Of a DNA stretch of 64,000 bases, positions 10,784 to 22,470 are shown one piece after another (position 1 is the stretch's first letter; each line of letters starts with the position of its first letter). A program made the translations under genes and the position numbers. The notes under the pieces were generated by a model. It ran no database searches. It saw only the letters and a list, made by a program, of their open reading frames with translations, and was not told the DNA's origin. The stretch comes from Agapetus fuscipes (lineage: Eukaryota; Arthropoda; Insecta; Trichoptera; Glossosomatidae): contig OX637336.1 of NCBI GenBank assembly GCA_951799405.1, positions 19,883,479 through 19,947,478 of the forward strand. Reading direction: 5' to 3'.

Positions 10784-11022
10784 AGTGCTTGTTTGTCTTA
10801 TCTCCAACAGAGGTAATTTCACATGAGCAGTGTTTTTACGTGAACTGGACGTAGGTATGTGTCTTATGAATGCTGGAAATTAATTTTGAAAATATTAAAA
10901 ACAACTCTCACTTTATCCTTTTTGATGTTTTCTTATCTTAGATTGTGTACAATGTGATTCTTAAGACAATGTCATTTAAAGATCATATTTGAATCAAATG
11001 GTAGATAAGCCAAACAAGCACT
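10784..11022 (+). mobile_element. MITE family D, complete copy
   Basis: Ends AGTGCTTGTTTGTCTTATCT and AGATAAGCCAAACAAGCACT are inverted. 239 bases, no ORF. Confidence 0.78.
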
Positions 11023-11144
11023 AGGGGTACTATACCTCAACGGTGGTTTTATATCCATTCTAAAACACGAGTCATTTGTAATTTTTAAACATTTTTTGTA
11101 TGATCCTCCTAGTTCAGAGTCCCTTGATGACTTATTCCTTCACT

Positions 11145-11385
11145 AACAGGTTGGAATGAGGCTGACAATTCATTTTGTTTGCAAAAAAATGGTTCACTTT
11201 TGCTAATGCCACTCTGGCTTCAGAAAAAGCCAGCAGAATTTGCAAAGTGTATGTCCATGTTAGGTTAAGGTTTATTTTGCATTTACACATGCACCAAGTG
11301 TTAGCGTGAACTTACATGCAACTGCTTGTGGGCATGCATTAAATGCCAATAGGCTTGTCTTTGCAACTTAGATTATAGATACAAC
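11145..11385 (+). repeat. RTE-type LINE 3'-end copy, diverged
   Basis: Keeps GGAATGAGGCTGACAAT, the GGTTCACTTT block and the final TTTGCAACTTAGATTATAGA tail. Confidence 0.65.
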
Positions 11386-12296
11386 ACCAATCTGCTAGTT
11401 TAGTACATAAGCGCGAGGTTCTTTTTTTAAATGATTACAAGAAAAAAACATGATCCGCCCTAATTAAATGCTATTTTTCATAAAATTTAACTTCAAGTAT
11501 CAGAGGTACCTACTTAGGTACGTACTATTTATAAATCGATACTTAATACTTTTTTCTGCTGATCGCAATAGACACGCTTGTTTTCAACTTAAATGGTCAT
11601 TTTTTACTGATGCTTAATTACATACCTATCTACTAAAAAAGCAATGAAAACAAGTCAATACCATCAAGTTTAAATGAATTTTGTCAGTTCTTTTGTTTGA
11701 AAAAAAAACTACAATTAAATTGACCTTTGGCCCCAAGGATTTTGTAGTTGTTTTACAGCTCACAAAAATGCAAATTATTTTTGGACACCACAGATACAAT
11801 AGCCTTCACTATTTTAAACTGGGTCACATCCATATATAAGTACCTGCTTACTCATTTGTAATAAAAAATATAATAGTGAATGATGAGTAGGATTATATAC
11901 CTGAGTGCGTTCGTATTTAGCTTTGTTATATTTTCACATAAATTTTACAAGATCTGTCAAATGATAACTCCAGTAATGACAGCGTGGAATTTTAAAACTA
12001 CAATATAGTAAAAAATAAAATACAATAATTCAGTTCCTAGCCTCGTTTTTGTGACGCATTCGATTTTTGTTAGATATTTTAACATTAAACTGTACCTACG
12101 AAAAAAAAATAGAGAAATGATATGGTCCACTCTAATTTTTTGGTTCCTGTGAAATAAAAATTATCGAAGGACAGTGAAAATTTTTTTTTTCAGAAAAGTT
12201 TATTAGGAAGACTATGTATTTTTTTTTTTTAATATTTCTAAGTCAAGGAGGTACCTAACTAAAAGACGAGGAAGAAGTAGATACTCGCAACACGCA
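11386..12296. other. AT-rich stretch, no gene seen
   Basis: No exon-like ORF, RNA gene or recognised repeat. It contains several A and T runs. It would lie in the proposed serpin 5'UTR intron. Confidence 0.5.
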
Positions 12297-12605
12297 ACTA
12301 AGCTACACATCTAGAGTAACTTCTTGCCTGCGTTATCTCCGAAGGGGTCCCATGTGGTGATTTGGGACCTATATATTTGTACGGGTAAGGGGGCCGGCCT
12401 CAAACCAACCACTTTCAGTTGAAGTGGGATTTCCCAACTCTCGGGGGGGCTGGTTATCATTTCTTGTGAAGGCGGAGTACACCTTGGGATCGAACCCTTG
12501 CTCTCGGCATGGGACGCAAGCATTCTACCAACTGAGCTATCGATCGGGTTTTTTACGAGCTTGGTCGTCGCTAGCAATACCCAGTTGCTGTAAGGCTGGT
12601 TAGAC
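12297..12605 (-). repeat. SINE-B with truncated SINE-A, antisense
   Basis: SINE-B tail (AACTAAGCTACACATCTAGA), body and head, then the first part of the joined SINE-A body, truncated. Confidence 0.8.
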
Positions 12606-12802
12606 TTTTTTATGACTATTGAGATGTGATTTTCACAAAAATAAAGACACACACCAAATAAATCAATCCAAAATTACTACAATAAAATATGGAACAATCC
12701 TTACGTGTTAGTGCTTAACATGTTTTAAAAAAAATTATTTTTTTCCCCATTAAAAAAATTTATATTCAAATGAGATGATGCTGGTTGCTTTTGAAAATCG
12801 AT

Positions 12803-13047
12803 ACCTTAAAGGTAAAACTGAATAAGTGACAAACGAAGCTAACACGAGTTTCTCAGATAAATACACAATGTTTTCTACCGAAAAAAAAACGTTACAGAAG
12901 TGTGACAGCCCTATAGTTTTAAAGTTTGTCATGAGTATTTCGTAATAATTAGTTCACTTACTATGAGAAGGTACCCCCAATAAAATGTTTAATCCACGGA
13001 TTCTCAAATCAGTGAATCAGCACTTATTCACTTTTACCTTTAAGGTG
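12803..13047. mobile_element. MITE family E, complete copy
   Basis: Inverted ends TACCTTAAAGGTAAAACTGA and the reverse complement CACCTTAAAGGTAAAAGTGA; about 27-bp inverted repeat with two mismatches. Confidence 0.75.
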
Positions 13048-13217
13048 GCGATATGTACCCATATGAACTGTGTATTTTTACCTGAAGTTTTTGTTCGTAA
13101 TAATAATAGTTATTAATAAATTTATTGCGTCTGGTAATCCCAGTAAAAACTGGTGGCTTTATTTCACTAATGGCTATTTTTTGTTAATTATTTTATTTTT
13201 ATTTTTGTTAAGTTCTT

Positions 13218-13740
13218 ATGAATAGGATATCCAGAGCCACAATAAAAAGAGAGCTTGTATGAAAATGGTTATGACTCTGGATGAAATGAAAGAAGTGTGA
13301 AAGCACCGAAAAAATTACGTTTTTTTTTTAGAAAGCGTGTGCGGGAGACTCCCTAGATTCAAGAGACTCTAGGGGTCTATGACACTTGTTATAGTGCCGC
13401 AGAAGTGTTGGTGATGTGGCAGTTGTCCTTATCCAGTTGCAGGGCCGTTAGCTGCGCAGTGCTGTGGTGTGTGTTGTGTTGCGTTGCTTTGTTTTGAGAC
13501 ACTAAGAGAGAATGGCGATTGATCTGTAATGCTGGTGGCTAAGGCTAAAGCGTGTAAATTTTCAATTCTCATATCATATTGATATTTTGCACATTTTAAT
13601 TTTATTATTTTACTTAGTTATTGTTTCATTCATATAGTTAAATGTACCTAATTAATTATTTGTGTTCCTTGACTAAGATGTTGGTATGAGGCTGACACTT
13701 CTACTGTAAAAATGAGTTCACTTTTGCCAACAGACACTGT
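13218..13740 (+). repeat. 5'-truncated RTE LINE with nested poly(A)-LINE fragment
   Basis: Begins in the last codons of the RTE ORF (GGATATCCAGAGCCACAATA) and resumes with the RTE 3'UTR to 13740; interrupted at about 13320-13470 by the CGGGAGACTCCCTAGATTC repeat. Confidence 0.7.
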
Positions 13741-13744
13741 TTTA

Positions 13745-14015
13745 TTTGGCGATTGGTAAAACGCTTGTGTTCAAAATCTAAAGAGCCAAGGTTCGATCCA
13801 CATCAATGGTGTAGGAAGGTTTTATTATTATTTTGGTGTACATTTCAAAGCTGAAATCATGGTACCGGCAAGCCTTACTCAGTCTTATCAATTATGGAAA
13901 CCTGCCCCTAGGGTGGAGGGGAGCTGAGTGATTGGTGTAAGGCTGCCCTCCTTGCCTGTAGTTTCCACTGAGTCAATAGGTTCCACTCTTGTCATATGCG
14001 ACCCCTTTAGGAATA
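13745..14015 (+). repeat. Diverged SINE-B copy
   Basis: Old copy: GCGATTGGTAAAACGCTTG head, GGTTCGATCC B box, later GTGTAAGGCTGCCCTCCTTG and TCATATGCGACCCCTTTAGG. Confidence 0.6.
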
Positions 14016-14077
14016 ACTTAATTAACTTTACTGTGCCATTTCTAACGTTCAGCTTTTTAAAAAAATAACAGATTGCT

Positions 14078-14280
14078 TGTTGATGATGATGATGATGTTT
14101 GATGATTTATTTTCTGTGGCGCCATTTAATGGTCCAGGACCATCTCAAGGGCGCCATGGCTTCTGGAGAAAAGCAGTGTCTTCAGTCCCTTTCTGAGGGT
14201 GGTGGTAGGCTGGTTCGCGCGAACACCGACGGCCAAATTGTTCCATGCAACCGGCCCGGCCACCGCAAAGCTCCTTGACT
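14078..14280 (-). repeat. L2/CR1-like LINE 3' end
   Basis: Minus-strand reading gives the RT C terminus FAVAGPVAWNNLAVGVR then LRKGLKTLLFSRSHGALE and stop, and a (ATC)n tail. Confidence 0.72.
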
Positions 14281-15085
14281 AATAGGGTTCCTTCACTTAT
14301 TGGTTGGTATGAGGCCGACTCCTAATGCTGTGTAAACATGTTTCACTTTTGTCAATGCCACGCCGGTTTTAGGGAAAAACGGCAGATTTGCACAAAAATA
14401 TATCAATAATTTTATGAGATAATTTTGTGTTATTTGTATTGAAATCCGAGCCCTGTTGTAAATGGGTATTCCCATAATACAGTAAACAGAAAGCAGATAA
14501 ATTATAATCTTTGGTATTAATTACAATAATAATAATAATAATGGTAATAATAATAATAACAATGGCTGATTTTTCATGAACAATAAAATTACACAAAAAA
14601 CACACGCACAAACAATGAATGTAGGTACTTAATGAGATGCAAGTATAAGACTTCCTTGTCCTTGTGGGAAGCCAAGTTCTGATTAATATTGTCACCATGA
14701 TTCACTTTACATTTAAATATAACAGATAAGTACTTACCTACCCATAGATAAGTAGGTATACTATAACTCTACGTTTTATACCTACCTATGGTTCGTCGAT
14801 GAATATTCATGAACGTGAAAAGAAGTATTGAAATAAAATAAAATAAAGTTTTGATGACTGGTCTTTGATAAAGAAATAAAGGCTAATTTTTTTTTAACCA
14901 AACTAAAAGTATAATTTATTTTATTTGTTGTACTCCTTCGGGAATCGAACCCAGTGATTGAATCTCCTATATTTTAATACGATTCCGAAGCGTCAGCAAC
15001 AATAGACAAAATGTACGTGACCAATATCATTATAGTACGGCCGTAGGTACCTACTCGTAGATAGGCAGCAATATTTCGCTGCCTT

Positions 15086-15322
15086 AGTTCTTGTTTGTCG
15101 TATACGCCATTGAGAAATTTTTACATGAGCAATGTTTGCATGTGTACTGGACCAATGTGGCTTATGAAAACAAGAAATTTATTTAAAAAATATTTAAAAC
15201 AACTCTCACATTATCGAGTTTTACGGTTTTTCTTAGCTCAGATTGTGTAGAATTTTATTCATAAGACAACTGCATGAAAAAGTCATATTTGACAAGATTG
15301 GCGTATACGGTAAACAAGAACT
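15086..15322 (+). mobile_element. MITE family D variant with longer inverted ends
   Basis: Ends AGTTCTTGTTTGTCGTATAC and, inverted, AGTTCTTGTTTACCGTATAC, matching at 21 of 23 bases. Both ends carry the same departures from other family members. Confidence 0.78.
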
Positions 15323-15584
15323 GGGGGAGCGATTTGCTAAGCTTCTGACGCAGCATATGTACGCGTGAACTTGCTTGTGACGAAGTGTGAATGTTGATAA
15401 ATATGAATTTATATATTTTTAATTTAGCACTATTTCTTTTTCTTTGTACGCTTGACTGCATAAAATCGTGTTTTTTTTGTGAAAACTGAAAATGTGTGTT
15501 TCCCATAAGCGCAGTTAAACGAAAAAAATGTAGTTGAAATTATCCACACATATTTTCTATGTAATTTCAATTAAAATACAACCT

Positions 15585-15905
15585 ACCGGTCTTGGGTCCG
15601 TAGCCTAGTGGTAAAACTTTGGACTCGTAAATGGAAGGTTGGGGGTTCGAATCCCAGGGGAGAACAAAACTATACCATTTAAATTTTTAAATATGCTTTT
15701 TGCTGAGTTGAAAAAATCATATAGGTAAAGATAACTTTACCAAAGACCGGTCAACAAAGGCCCATTCAGCTTATAGCAACTGGGTGCTGCTTGAGAATTG
15801 TCGCTTTCTATAGCGACTGCCAAGCTTGCAGAAGGATCTTGAGGTGTGATTCACACAAAAACAGCGCTCACCAAAAAAATCATCGTAATAATATTATTTT
15901 TATTT
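15585..15905 (+). repeat. SINE-A copy with LINE-type tail
   Basis: Head TCCGTAGCCTAGTGGTAAAA and GGTTCGAATCCC, body, then the tail TTGAGGTGTGATTCACACAA, ending AATAATATTATTTTTA. Confidence 0.82.
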
Positions 15906-15909
15906 TGAC

Positions 15910-16790
15910 GGGCCGGTCTCAAAATGTCTCTCTTCGCGTCGTGTATTTTGTAAACCATGAAGAATGCGTATTCTCCACGGACTTTTCCATTCTTATTGTA
16001 GGTACTTATTTAATTGTATTTACAAATGCTAATGCACACAAATTGTTGGTAATGAATGGGATAACATTATTTTAAAACGCTCATTGCTCACACACGTATA
16101 GCTGTTTTGGAAATTCCGGAAATCGTCTGTAAATAGTATGAAGTAGTTACCTATTTCAAGTGGGTATAGCTTCATTTTTTACCGGGAACTTCATATACAA
16201 TTATATTTTTCTAAGAAGAAACAATTTCAGATTATACAGAAAGTATTATCAAATTGGGAATTTCAATCTCATATTTCCTACGCTATCGGTGTGTATGAGG
16301 CTGACCACCAAAACTGTAAAAAATGCAAAGCTTTTGATATGATAATAAATTTATCTCGGCATCAAAAATGATGATAAGCTACCTCCATAGGTTTTCCTGA
16401 AATTATTTTTGCGATTTTTATTATTGGTACAATATTGAAGAGGTGAGTTTTATTTTTTATGAAGCTGAGTGACTTGCTACACTTGGTGACACAAAAAAAT
16501 TAAGATTACCTATCTTCAATTTAAGTTGCAAAGATATTATATTGGCCTCTAATATTTAATGCATTCCTACAAGCAGGCACATGTAAGTTTGCGTTTTCTT
16601 CATACATATGTCCAAATCATCTTATGCTTTCCCTTGCACCACATTCTTCTCTCACTTCTCTATGCTCTATTTTTCCGTTTTTTACCAATCATACTTCTTA
16701 GAAAGTCCATTTTAACTGTATGTACCTTATGTACTAATCTCGCTTTCATTTACCGTCACGGCTTCACTTCCATACATCTATAATAATAAT
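15910..16790. other. No gene seen
   Basis: AT-rich DNA with only scraps of the RTE 3' repeat (around 16500-16600). No supported exon or RNA gene. Confidence 0.45.
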
Positions 16791-16794
16791 CTAT

Positions 16795-17020
16795 AATCTA
16801 AGTTGCAAGGATATATTCATTTAAAGCTCTCAGATGCATGCCCACAAACCAACACGTGTAGTTCGCATTTACAAATGCTGAATGCGTACTTACAAATAAA
16901 ATCCAAACCTCAAATGAACATAATAGTCCCACAACTTTTGCCGACCTTCCCTGAAACAGGGGTGACATTGGCAAAGTGAACCATTTTTTACAGTATGGGT
17001 GGTCAGCCTCATACCAACAT
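16795..17020 (-). repeat. RTE-type LINE 3'-end copy
   Basis: Antisense copy with ATCTAAGTTGCAAGGATATA tail and CCCTGAAACAGGGGTGACAT. Confidence 0.78.
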
Positions 17021-17394
17021 TATTATACATCATTATCCGAATTCGTTTTTTACATAATTATTTTTGTTGTTGTTGTCATGGTGTTGATGACAATAATCAA
17101 ACCTATAATTAAGTACAAAGCACCTTATGTACCTACTCTCTACTCTGTTACCTTTGTGAAAAATCGATCAGTTGTCGTAAAAAATGTGTGTACAAACTAC
17201 GTACTGGACGTGAGCCCATGTATATTAGGAGTTTTACATAAACATACATTACTTCAGTATATATATAAAGCAGTTAGGTACTAAAAATGACAATGTATTT
17301 TTTTTGTACCTAATCCAAAATCGATAGCACTTCGATTTGAACTTTTTAGGTTAATGAGAACTAGGACGTATACCTATTTATTCAAATAGAGTTG

Positions 17395-17945
17395 GTATTG
17401 GTATCCACAGTCATAATAAAAGGAGAGGTTGTATGAATAAGGTTATGACTCTGGATGAAATGAAAGAAGCATGTAAGGACAGAAATAAATGACGGTTGAT
17501 CAGTAGGTAATATAGGCGGCTTAGGCTAGGATTTTTTAATTAGAATTTTGTACTTGTTTTGGTATTTATATATTTGTTAATTGTAAAAATGTATTTATTG
17601 TCTATTTTCTTTAACAATTATAGGTTGGTATGCAGATGAACACCCATACTGTAGAAAATGGTTCACTTTGGCAATCTCACCCCTGTTTCAGGGAAGGTTG
17701 GCGAGAGTTGCAGGGTGTATGTTCATCCCAAGTAACCTTTTAGGTTTTAAAAAGGTTACAAAAAGGTCCCAGAACCTTTTTAAACCTTTTTGTAACCTTT
17801 TTAAAACCTAAAAGGTTACTTGGGATTTGAGGTTTGGGTTTTTATGTTGTAGGTTCACATGCAGCATATTATGCAGATTGTGAGAATGCATATATAATAT
17901 GAATACCCAATGTTACATATCTTTGCAACTTAGATTATATCAAAT
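17395..17945 (+). repeat. 5'-truncated RTE LINE carrying a nested MITE
   Basis: Starts within the last part of the RTE ORF (TATCCACAGTCATAATAAAA), runs through the 3'UTR to TTTGCAACTTAGATTATA, and is split by the palindromic MITE at 17727-17824. Confidence 0.8.
17727..17824. mobile_element. 98-bp perfect palindromic MITE
   Basis: Two identical 41-base inverted arms starting CCCAAGTAACCTTTTAGGTT around a 16-base centre. Flanked by AT on both sides; the uninterrupted target in other RTE copies has one AT, so this looks like a 2-bp duplication. Confidence 0.85.
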
Positions 17946-18105
17946 GGTTGGCAAAAGAAGAGTTGGCAGACCTAGGCTTAGATGGGAGGATGAGGTGAGG
18001 AAGGACGCAAACCAACTACTGCAGGTGACAGACTGGAAAGCCGCAGCGGTAGACAGGAGGAGTTGGAGGCGAAGGCTTGGAGGCCAAGGGGAGATATGAG
18101 CTGTA
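17946..18105 (+). pseudogene. LINE reverse-transcriptase C-terminal fragment
   Basis: Open frame [20 protein letters not shown] then LLQVTDWKAAAVDR, closely similar to 55140-55260. This is the C-terminal RT motif G-R-P-x-x-R-W-x-D; the rest of the LINE is absent. Confidence 0.65.
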
Positions 18106-18109
18106 GACC

Positions 18110-18860
18110 ATCGAAGAAGTATTATTGGTTAATTAGTAGCCAAGTTTGATTCCACCATGTAAGATAGAAGAGAGGATTGAGGATGTTTCTTAATTTAATT
18201 ACACATTTGAGAAAACTGATCAATAGGCAAATCTGTCAGAGTCGCAAAACATCAGGGAACAAGGATAGGAGTCAAGGATTTATCAGAAAGGACTCTCCTC
18301 ACTTCCGAATGATCTTCTTTTATAGTTTTGTGGTTCTTCCTGTTGATCGCGAGCGACTTTTGATTCAGTTGAAGAGACAAGAGTCGTCTCTTCTCACTCA
18401 AGGTTAAATAAGTACTGAACCTCACACAGGGTGTGTTGTTACATCGTGTGTAGGTAATGATGGAAAAGCTAATAAATGGCTAAAGGAGTAAGGAATTAAA
18501 TAGCCTGTGACGAAAAATCGCCTCAATAGTAACTACGCGTTTAAGCATTAAGATAAATTTAAATTATGTTAGCTTCCATAACTTTTAACTAAAAAAAATT
18601 TAATGTATTTTGGTTTATTTAACTCAAATATGTTCCAACCTCATTACATATTTTTTTCTAAATACATTCGTGAAGAGAAATGAAACTAACCAACAAACTT
18701 TGCCTGGCCAGAATTTAATGGGTACTAACATCAGCAATTTTACGTATTATTAAACAAAACATTTTACTAAAAGTTAAAATTAAAAGTAAAAACAGATTTC
18801 AGTAATGTACAAATTTTGAAATAATGCGTAAAATTTGGATGGATAAAATATATAATATGC
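18110..18860. other. No gene seen
   Basis: No supported exon or repeat family; open frames here are short and lack splice or family support. Confidence 0.4.
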
Positions 18861-18867
18861 TACTTAC

Positions 18868-18990
18868 AGCTTACTGCAGTTACAGTAAGGTTATAGTGTC
18901 AGGTCTCCCGTTATGCAGAAAGCTTAGTTCAAAGTTTACGAGAATTGCACTCACTGCGATATTACGCGGCGTGTCTCACGTCGTCAGTGC
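18868..18990 (-). other. Possible non-coding first exon of the serpin
   Basis: Serpin exon 1 begins behind an acceptor, so an upstream 5'UTR exon is expected. The best candidate donor I see upstream is GTAAGTAG at 18867-18860, about 150 bases inside a TATA-like motif. The implied intron of about 10 kb is full of repeats. Only RNA evidence would settle this. Confidence 0.3.
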
Positions 18991-19015
18991 ACGACAGTAA
19001 AACTGCAACTGCCTG

Positions 19016-19022
19016 TTATAAA
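19016..19022 (-). promoter_or_regulatory. TATA-like motif, possible serpin promoter
   Basis: Minus-strand TTTATAA lies about 30 bases before the proposed 5'UTR exon. It sits 36 bases from the end of a Tigger-like element (19058). The placement fits a core promoter but the motif is common in AT-rich DNA. Confidence 0.25.
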
Positions 19023-19057
19023 TGTTCTCTGTGACAGTACAGGCTCTGCTGAGTATA

Positions 19058-19709
19058 CAGTGGTACCTCAAGATACGAGTGCCTTAACATACGAGCTATT
19101 TGAGATACGAGCTGTCGAGCGAGCGAAGTTTTGTTTTGAGATACGAGCGAAATTTTGAGATACCTACGAGGAAAAGAAACACCCCGAAAAAAAAAAAAAC
19201 AACTGGTCGTGTATCGTAGCTATTTAATAACACTTGCCTTATTCATTTCCGCAGCATTTTAAATGGGAGGAAGGAACAAACCTCCTTGGACCTTTTTTTG
19301 AATTCGGCGAAAAAGGCAAATACCACTGAAGTGCCCCCGCAGTGATTTGTACCCTTGCAGTGATTTATCACAAAGTGGCACTATAAATATTGTCTTATTA
19401 CTATTAATATTATTATTATAGAGAAAAGCAGTGACTAAAATTAAGCAAGTAACTAAAATACAACTAGTTTATTTTGCTTTACATTCTCTTTTATTATGTT
19501 TTTATACAATATTTGTCATTTATAAATACACTTTTCTAATTCAAAAACACGTAACAAAAACAATTGAGGGTAGTATTTTTGGGGCTGGACAGGATTAATG
19601 GTATTTCAATTAATTTCAATAGGGAAAATTGCTTTGAAATACGAGCAAATTGATATAATTACGAGCGAAGTTACGGAACGAATCAAACTCGTATCTTGAG
19701 GTATCACTG
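19058..19709. mobile_element. Tigger/pogo-like non-autonomous element
   Basis: Inverted ends CAGTGGTACCTCAAGATACG / CAGTGATACCTCAAGATACG (22 of 23 match) with TA on both sides (19056-19057, 19710-19711). 652 bases, no transposase. End sequence and TA duplication are typical of Tigger-type Tc1/mariner elements. Confidence 0.8.
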
Positions 19710-19854
19710 TATTATATTTAGTTGCCGTACTGACATGACAAGAGATTCCATCCTACGTGAACTTGGAGCAAATGACCGATCCGAAAGGGATGCGAGGAAA
19801 GCCTGATATTTATAATACTTTATGTAGCTATGATTTACATAATATTATGTATGA

Positions 19855-20312
19855 TCGGTACGTAGTCCAGTGATAACACGTCAGACTCGTAAATGGAAAT
19901 TTGTAGGTTCGAATCCCGGCAGAGCACAAAAAAATATCATTTATATTTTCAAATTTGATCTTACCTGGGTTGAAAAAATCATAAACGTTTACCAAAGACC
20001 GGTCATCAAAAGATCCAGCCTTACAGCAATTGGGTCTTGTTTGAGAATTGGCGCTTTGTAGCGACGACCAAGCTTGTAAAAAGTCCGGTCGATAGGTCAG
20101 TTGGTAGAGCGCTTGCATTCCATGCCGAGAGCAAGAGTTCGATTCCATGGTGTACTCAGCCTTCACAAGAAATGAGAACCAGCCTCCGCTTCAGCTGAAA
20201 GTGGTTGGTGTAAGGCCGGTCCCCTTACTCGTAAAAATAAATAGAATCGCCCATGCGACCCCTTCGGGGACAGCGCAGGCAAGAAATTTCACTATTTGTG
20301 TAGCTAGGTTGC
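19855..20312 (+). repeat. Composite SINE-A/SINE-B
   Basis: SINE-A head (GGTACGTAGTCCAGTGATAA), junction AAGCTTGTAAAAAGTCCGGT, SINE-B head and a shortened SINE-B body, ending TGTGTAGCTAGGTTGCGT. Confidence 0.83.
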
Positions 20313-20749
20313 GTTTGTGTTTATGTGACGTACTTACATTCAAGACTTACATTCACTACGTACTTCACTGGCGAAGGGTGATTTTTTCAGAAGTGTAAGG
20401 AAAGTATTGAGAAAAATAATTTATTTGTACAAAATTTGCTCCTCTTTGCAGTAGGTACGTGGCTTTGAAAAACGTACCCTTAAATTTTCATACATAACGT
20501 GAAAGCCTTAAAATTAAGGAAATTAACATCAAGAAACAGAAAAGAAATAACTGCTAATACATTTTTTTTTATATGAAAGTGTGAAATGAATGTACGATCA
20601 AAATATTTTTCATTTAGAGAAACTCAAAATGTATAATGGTCCAACACAGGGTCCAACTTTAAAAAAACGTGTAGGTACTTACTCATTATAATTATTTATT
20701 TTTTTGCCATTAAAAAAAAAACTAAAATAAAAAAAAAGGACTTAAATAT

Positions 20750-20880
20750 GATAGTATGCTGGCATGCTGTAAAAATGGTTCACTTCACAAAGGCTCCCCC
20801 TGTTTCGAGGGAATTTCGTGTAAAGTTGTAGGGCTTACGTTCATTTCAGGTTTGGTTTTTGAATTGCTGCATGGATTCAA
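20750..20880 (+). repeat. RTE-type LINE 3'-end copy, diverged
   Basis: Retains ATGCTGTAAAAATGGTTCAC and TGTAGGGCTTACGTTCATTT. Confidence 0.6.
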
Positions 20881-20889
20881 AACCTAGAC

Positions 20890-21600
20890 CTCTGGCTTTC
20901 TACGCAAGCGACTTAGAGAACGAAGCGACTTATAAGAAGAAAAAGATTAAAATTTGAGACATCGAAAACGGATGTTATGATTATATGGAGATCACTTTGA
21001 AGATAATTTTAAATTAATAGTGTAAAAAAAAACACAAAGTTTTCTTCACGAATTGATTTATTTCCTTGAGCGCTTTCGATGTTATCACGTCATTATCAAG
21101 AAACAACTTGAAGGCAGATTTTTTTTGTGCATTACGAATGTGTGAAATTTGTTCTGTAGCCGCGAGATTAGACATACTTAACCCTACGATGTGTAAGCAG
21201 GTTTGCACAGAGTTATGACAAAATATAAAAATGTATGTATTTTTTTCACTGGGGTGAAATACAAAAAATCTTTACATGACTATCTCAAATCTAACGTGAA
21301 AAATGCAATAAACTCCATAAAACTTGTTTTTAGGTAAGTAGGTACCTACCTATAGTTACGCGTTTTAAAGGGGCTTAGTACCCAAGTCTGCCCTGATTAT
21401 TTTTCTTCAGGCATATTATTCATAATGACTAAACATTTTGTTTACAAATTACATTGAAGGGTTTTAGTAACAATGGTAATTTTTTTTTCCTGAATTTCTT
21501 AAAATAGAAAATTGTAATTTTTTACTAAAAAAAATCTGCCCCAAAAATCATAAAAGCATGATTTTACAGTTCTCAAAAATGTGTTATTATATTATGCATG
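20890..21600. other. AT-rich intergenic DNA, no gene seen
   Basis: No supported exon, RNA gene or repeat family. Contains TAGGTACCTACC-type strings that are frequent in moth and butterfly genomes. Confidence 0.4.
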
Positions 21601-21785
21601 CTCACAAGCAAGCTCGTGCAAGCTCGCACATGCTGTATGTGTAGTTACATACATAAAGCAAACCTCACATGAACGCTAACTTTGCAACTCCTTTGCCACA
21701 TTTCCCTGAAACGGGATGGCGTTGGCAAAAGTGAATCAAGTTTTTACGGCATGAGAGGTCAGCCTCGTACCAACCCATCACTTAA
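21600..21785 (-). repeat. RTE-type LINE 3'-end copy
   Basis: Antisense copy with TTCCCTGAAACGGGATGGCG and TGAGAGGTCAGCCTCGTACC. Confidence 0.68.
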
Positions 21786-21924
21786 GAAACTACGCTCAAC
21801 TACCCTTCCACGTGACTTCTGTATAAAAACAAAAATCTCAGTACCCCTGATTTCATAGCCAGATTTTATTTCAGCCCACACATCAAAATGCATGAAGCTC
21901 TGCACAGACCTAGTTCGTCACCTC

Positions 21925-22135
21925 AATGCTTGTTTGTCTTATCTCCAATAGAGGTAATTTCACATGAGGAACGTTTGTATGTGTGTTGTACTGGACAAAT
22001 GTGTCTTATGAATACTGGAAATTGTTTTTGAAAATATTAAAAACAACTCTCACGTTATCATGTTTTACGTTATGTCCTTAGCTCAGATTTTCGGTCATCT
22101 TTGAATCGAATGATAAGATAAGCCAATCAATCACT
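21925..22135 (+). mobile_element. MITE family D copy with internal deletion
   Basis: Ends AATGCTTGTTTGTCTTATCT and AAGCCAATCAATCACT; shorter than other copies (about 211 bases). Confidence 0.68.
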
Positions 22136-22171
22136 GGGGGGACGAGTTGCTAATATTGATTTATGGCTGTC

Positions 22172-22470
22172 CGGTCCGGTCGATAGCTCAATTGGTAGAG
22201 TGCTTGCATTCCATGCCGTGAGCTCGGGTTCGAATCCCGCCGAAGGGGTCAGAAATGAGTTCCCGTTTCGATGTTTATTTCAAACCCCAAAAAAATGAGT
22301 ACCAGGCCTCTCGGGAGCTGGGAAACCCCCACTTCAACTGAAGTGGTTGGCGTAAGGCCGGCCCCCTTACTTGCAAAAATAAATAGGTTCAACTCGCCAC
22401 ATGCGACCCCTTCGTTCGGGGATAACGCGACAAGAAGTTACATTTTATGTGTAGCTTAGCTGCATTTTTT
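22172..22470 (+). repeat. SINE-B copy
   Basis: Head CCGGTCGATAGCTCAATTGG, B box GGTTCGAATCC, body and tail TATGTGTAGCTTAGCTGC. Confidence 0.84.

Noticed and set aside
14521..14560. Direct-repeat array as a possible CRISPR
   Set aside because: Simple AAT/ATA microsatellite; no spacers and a eukaryotic context.
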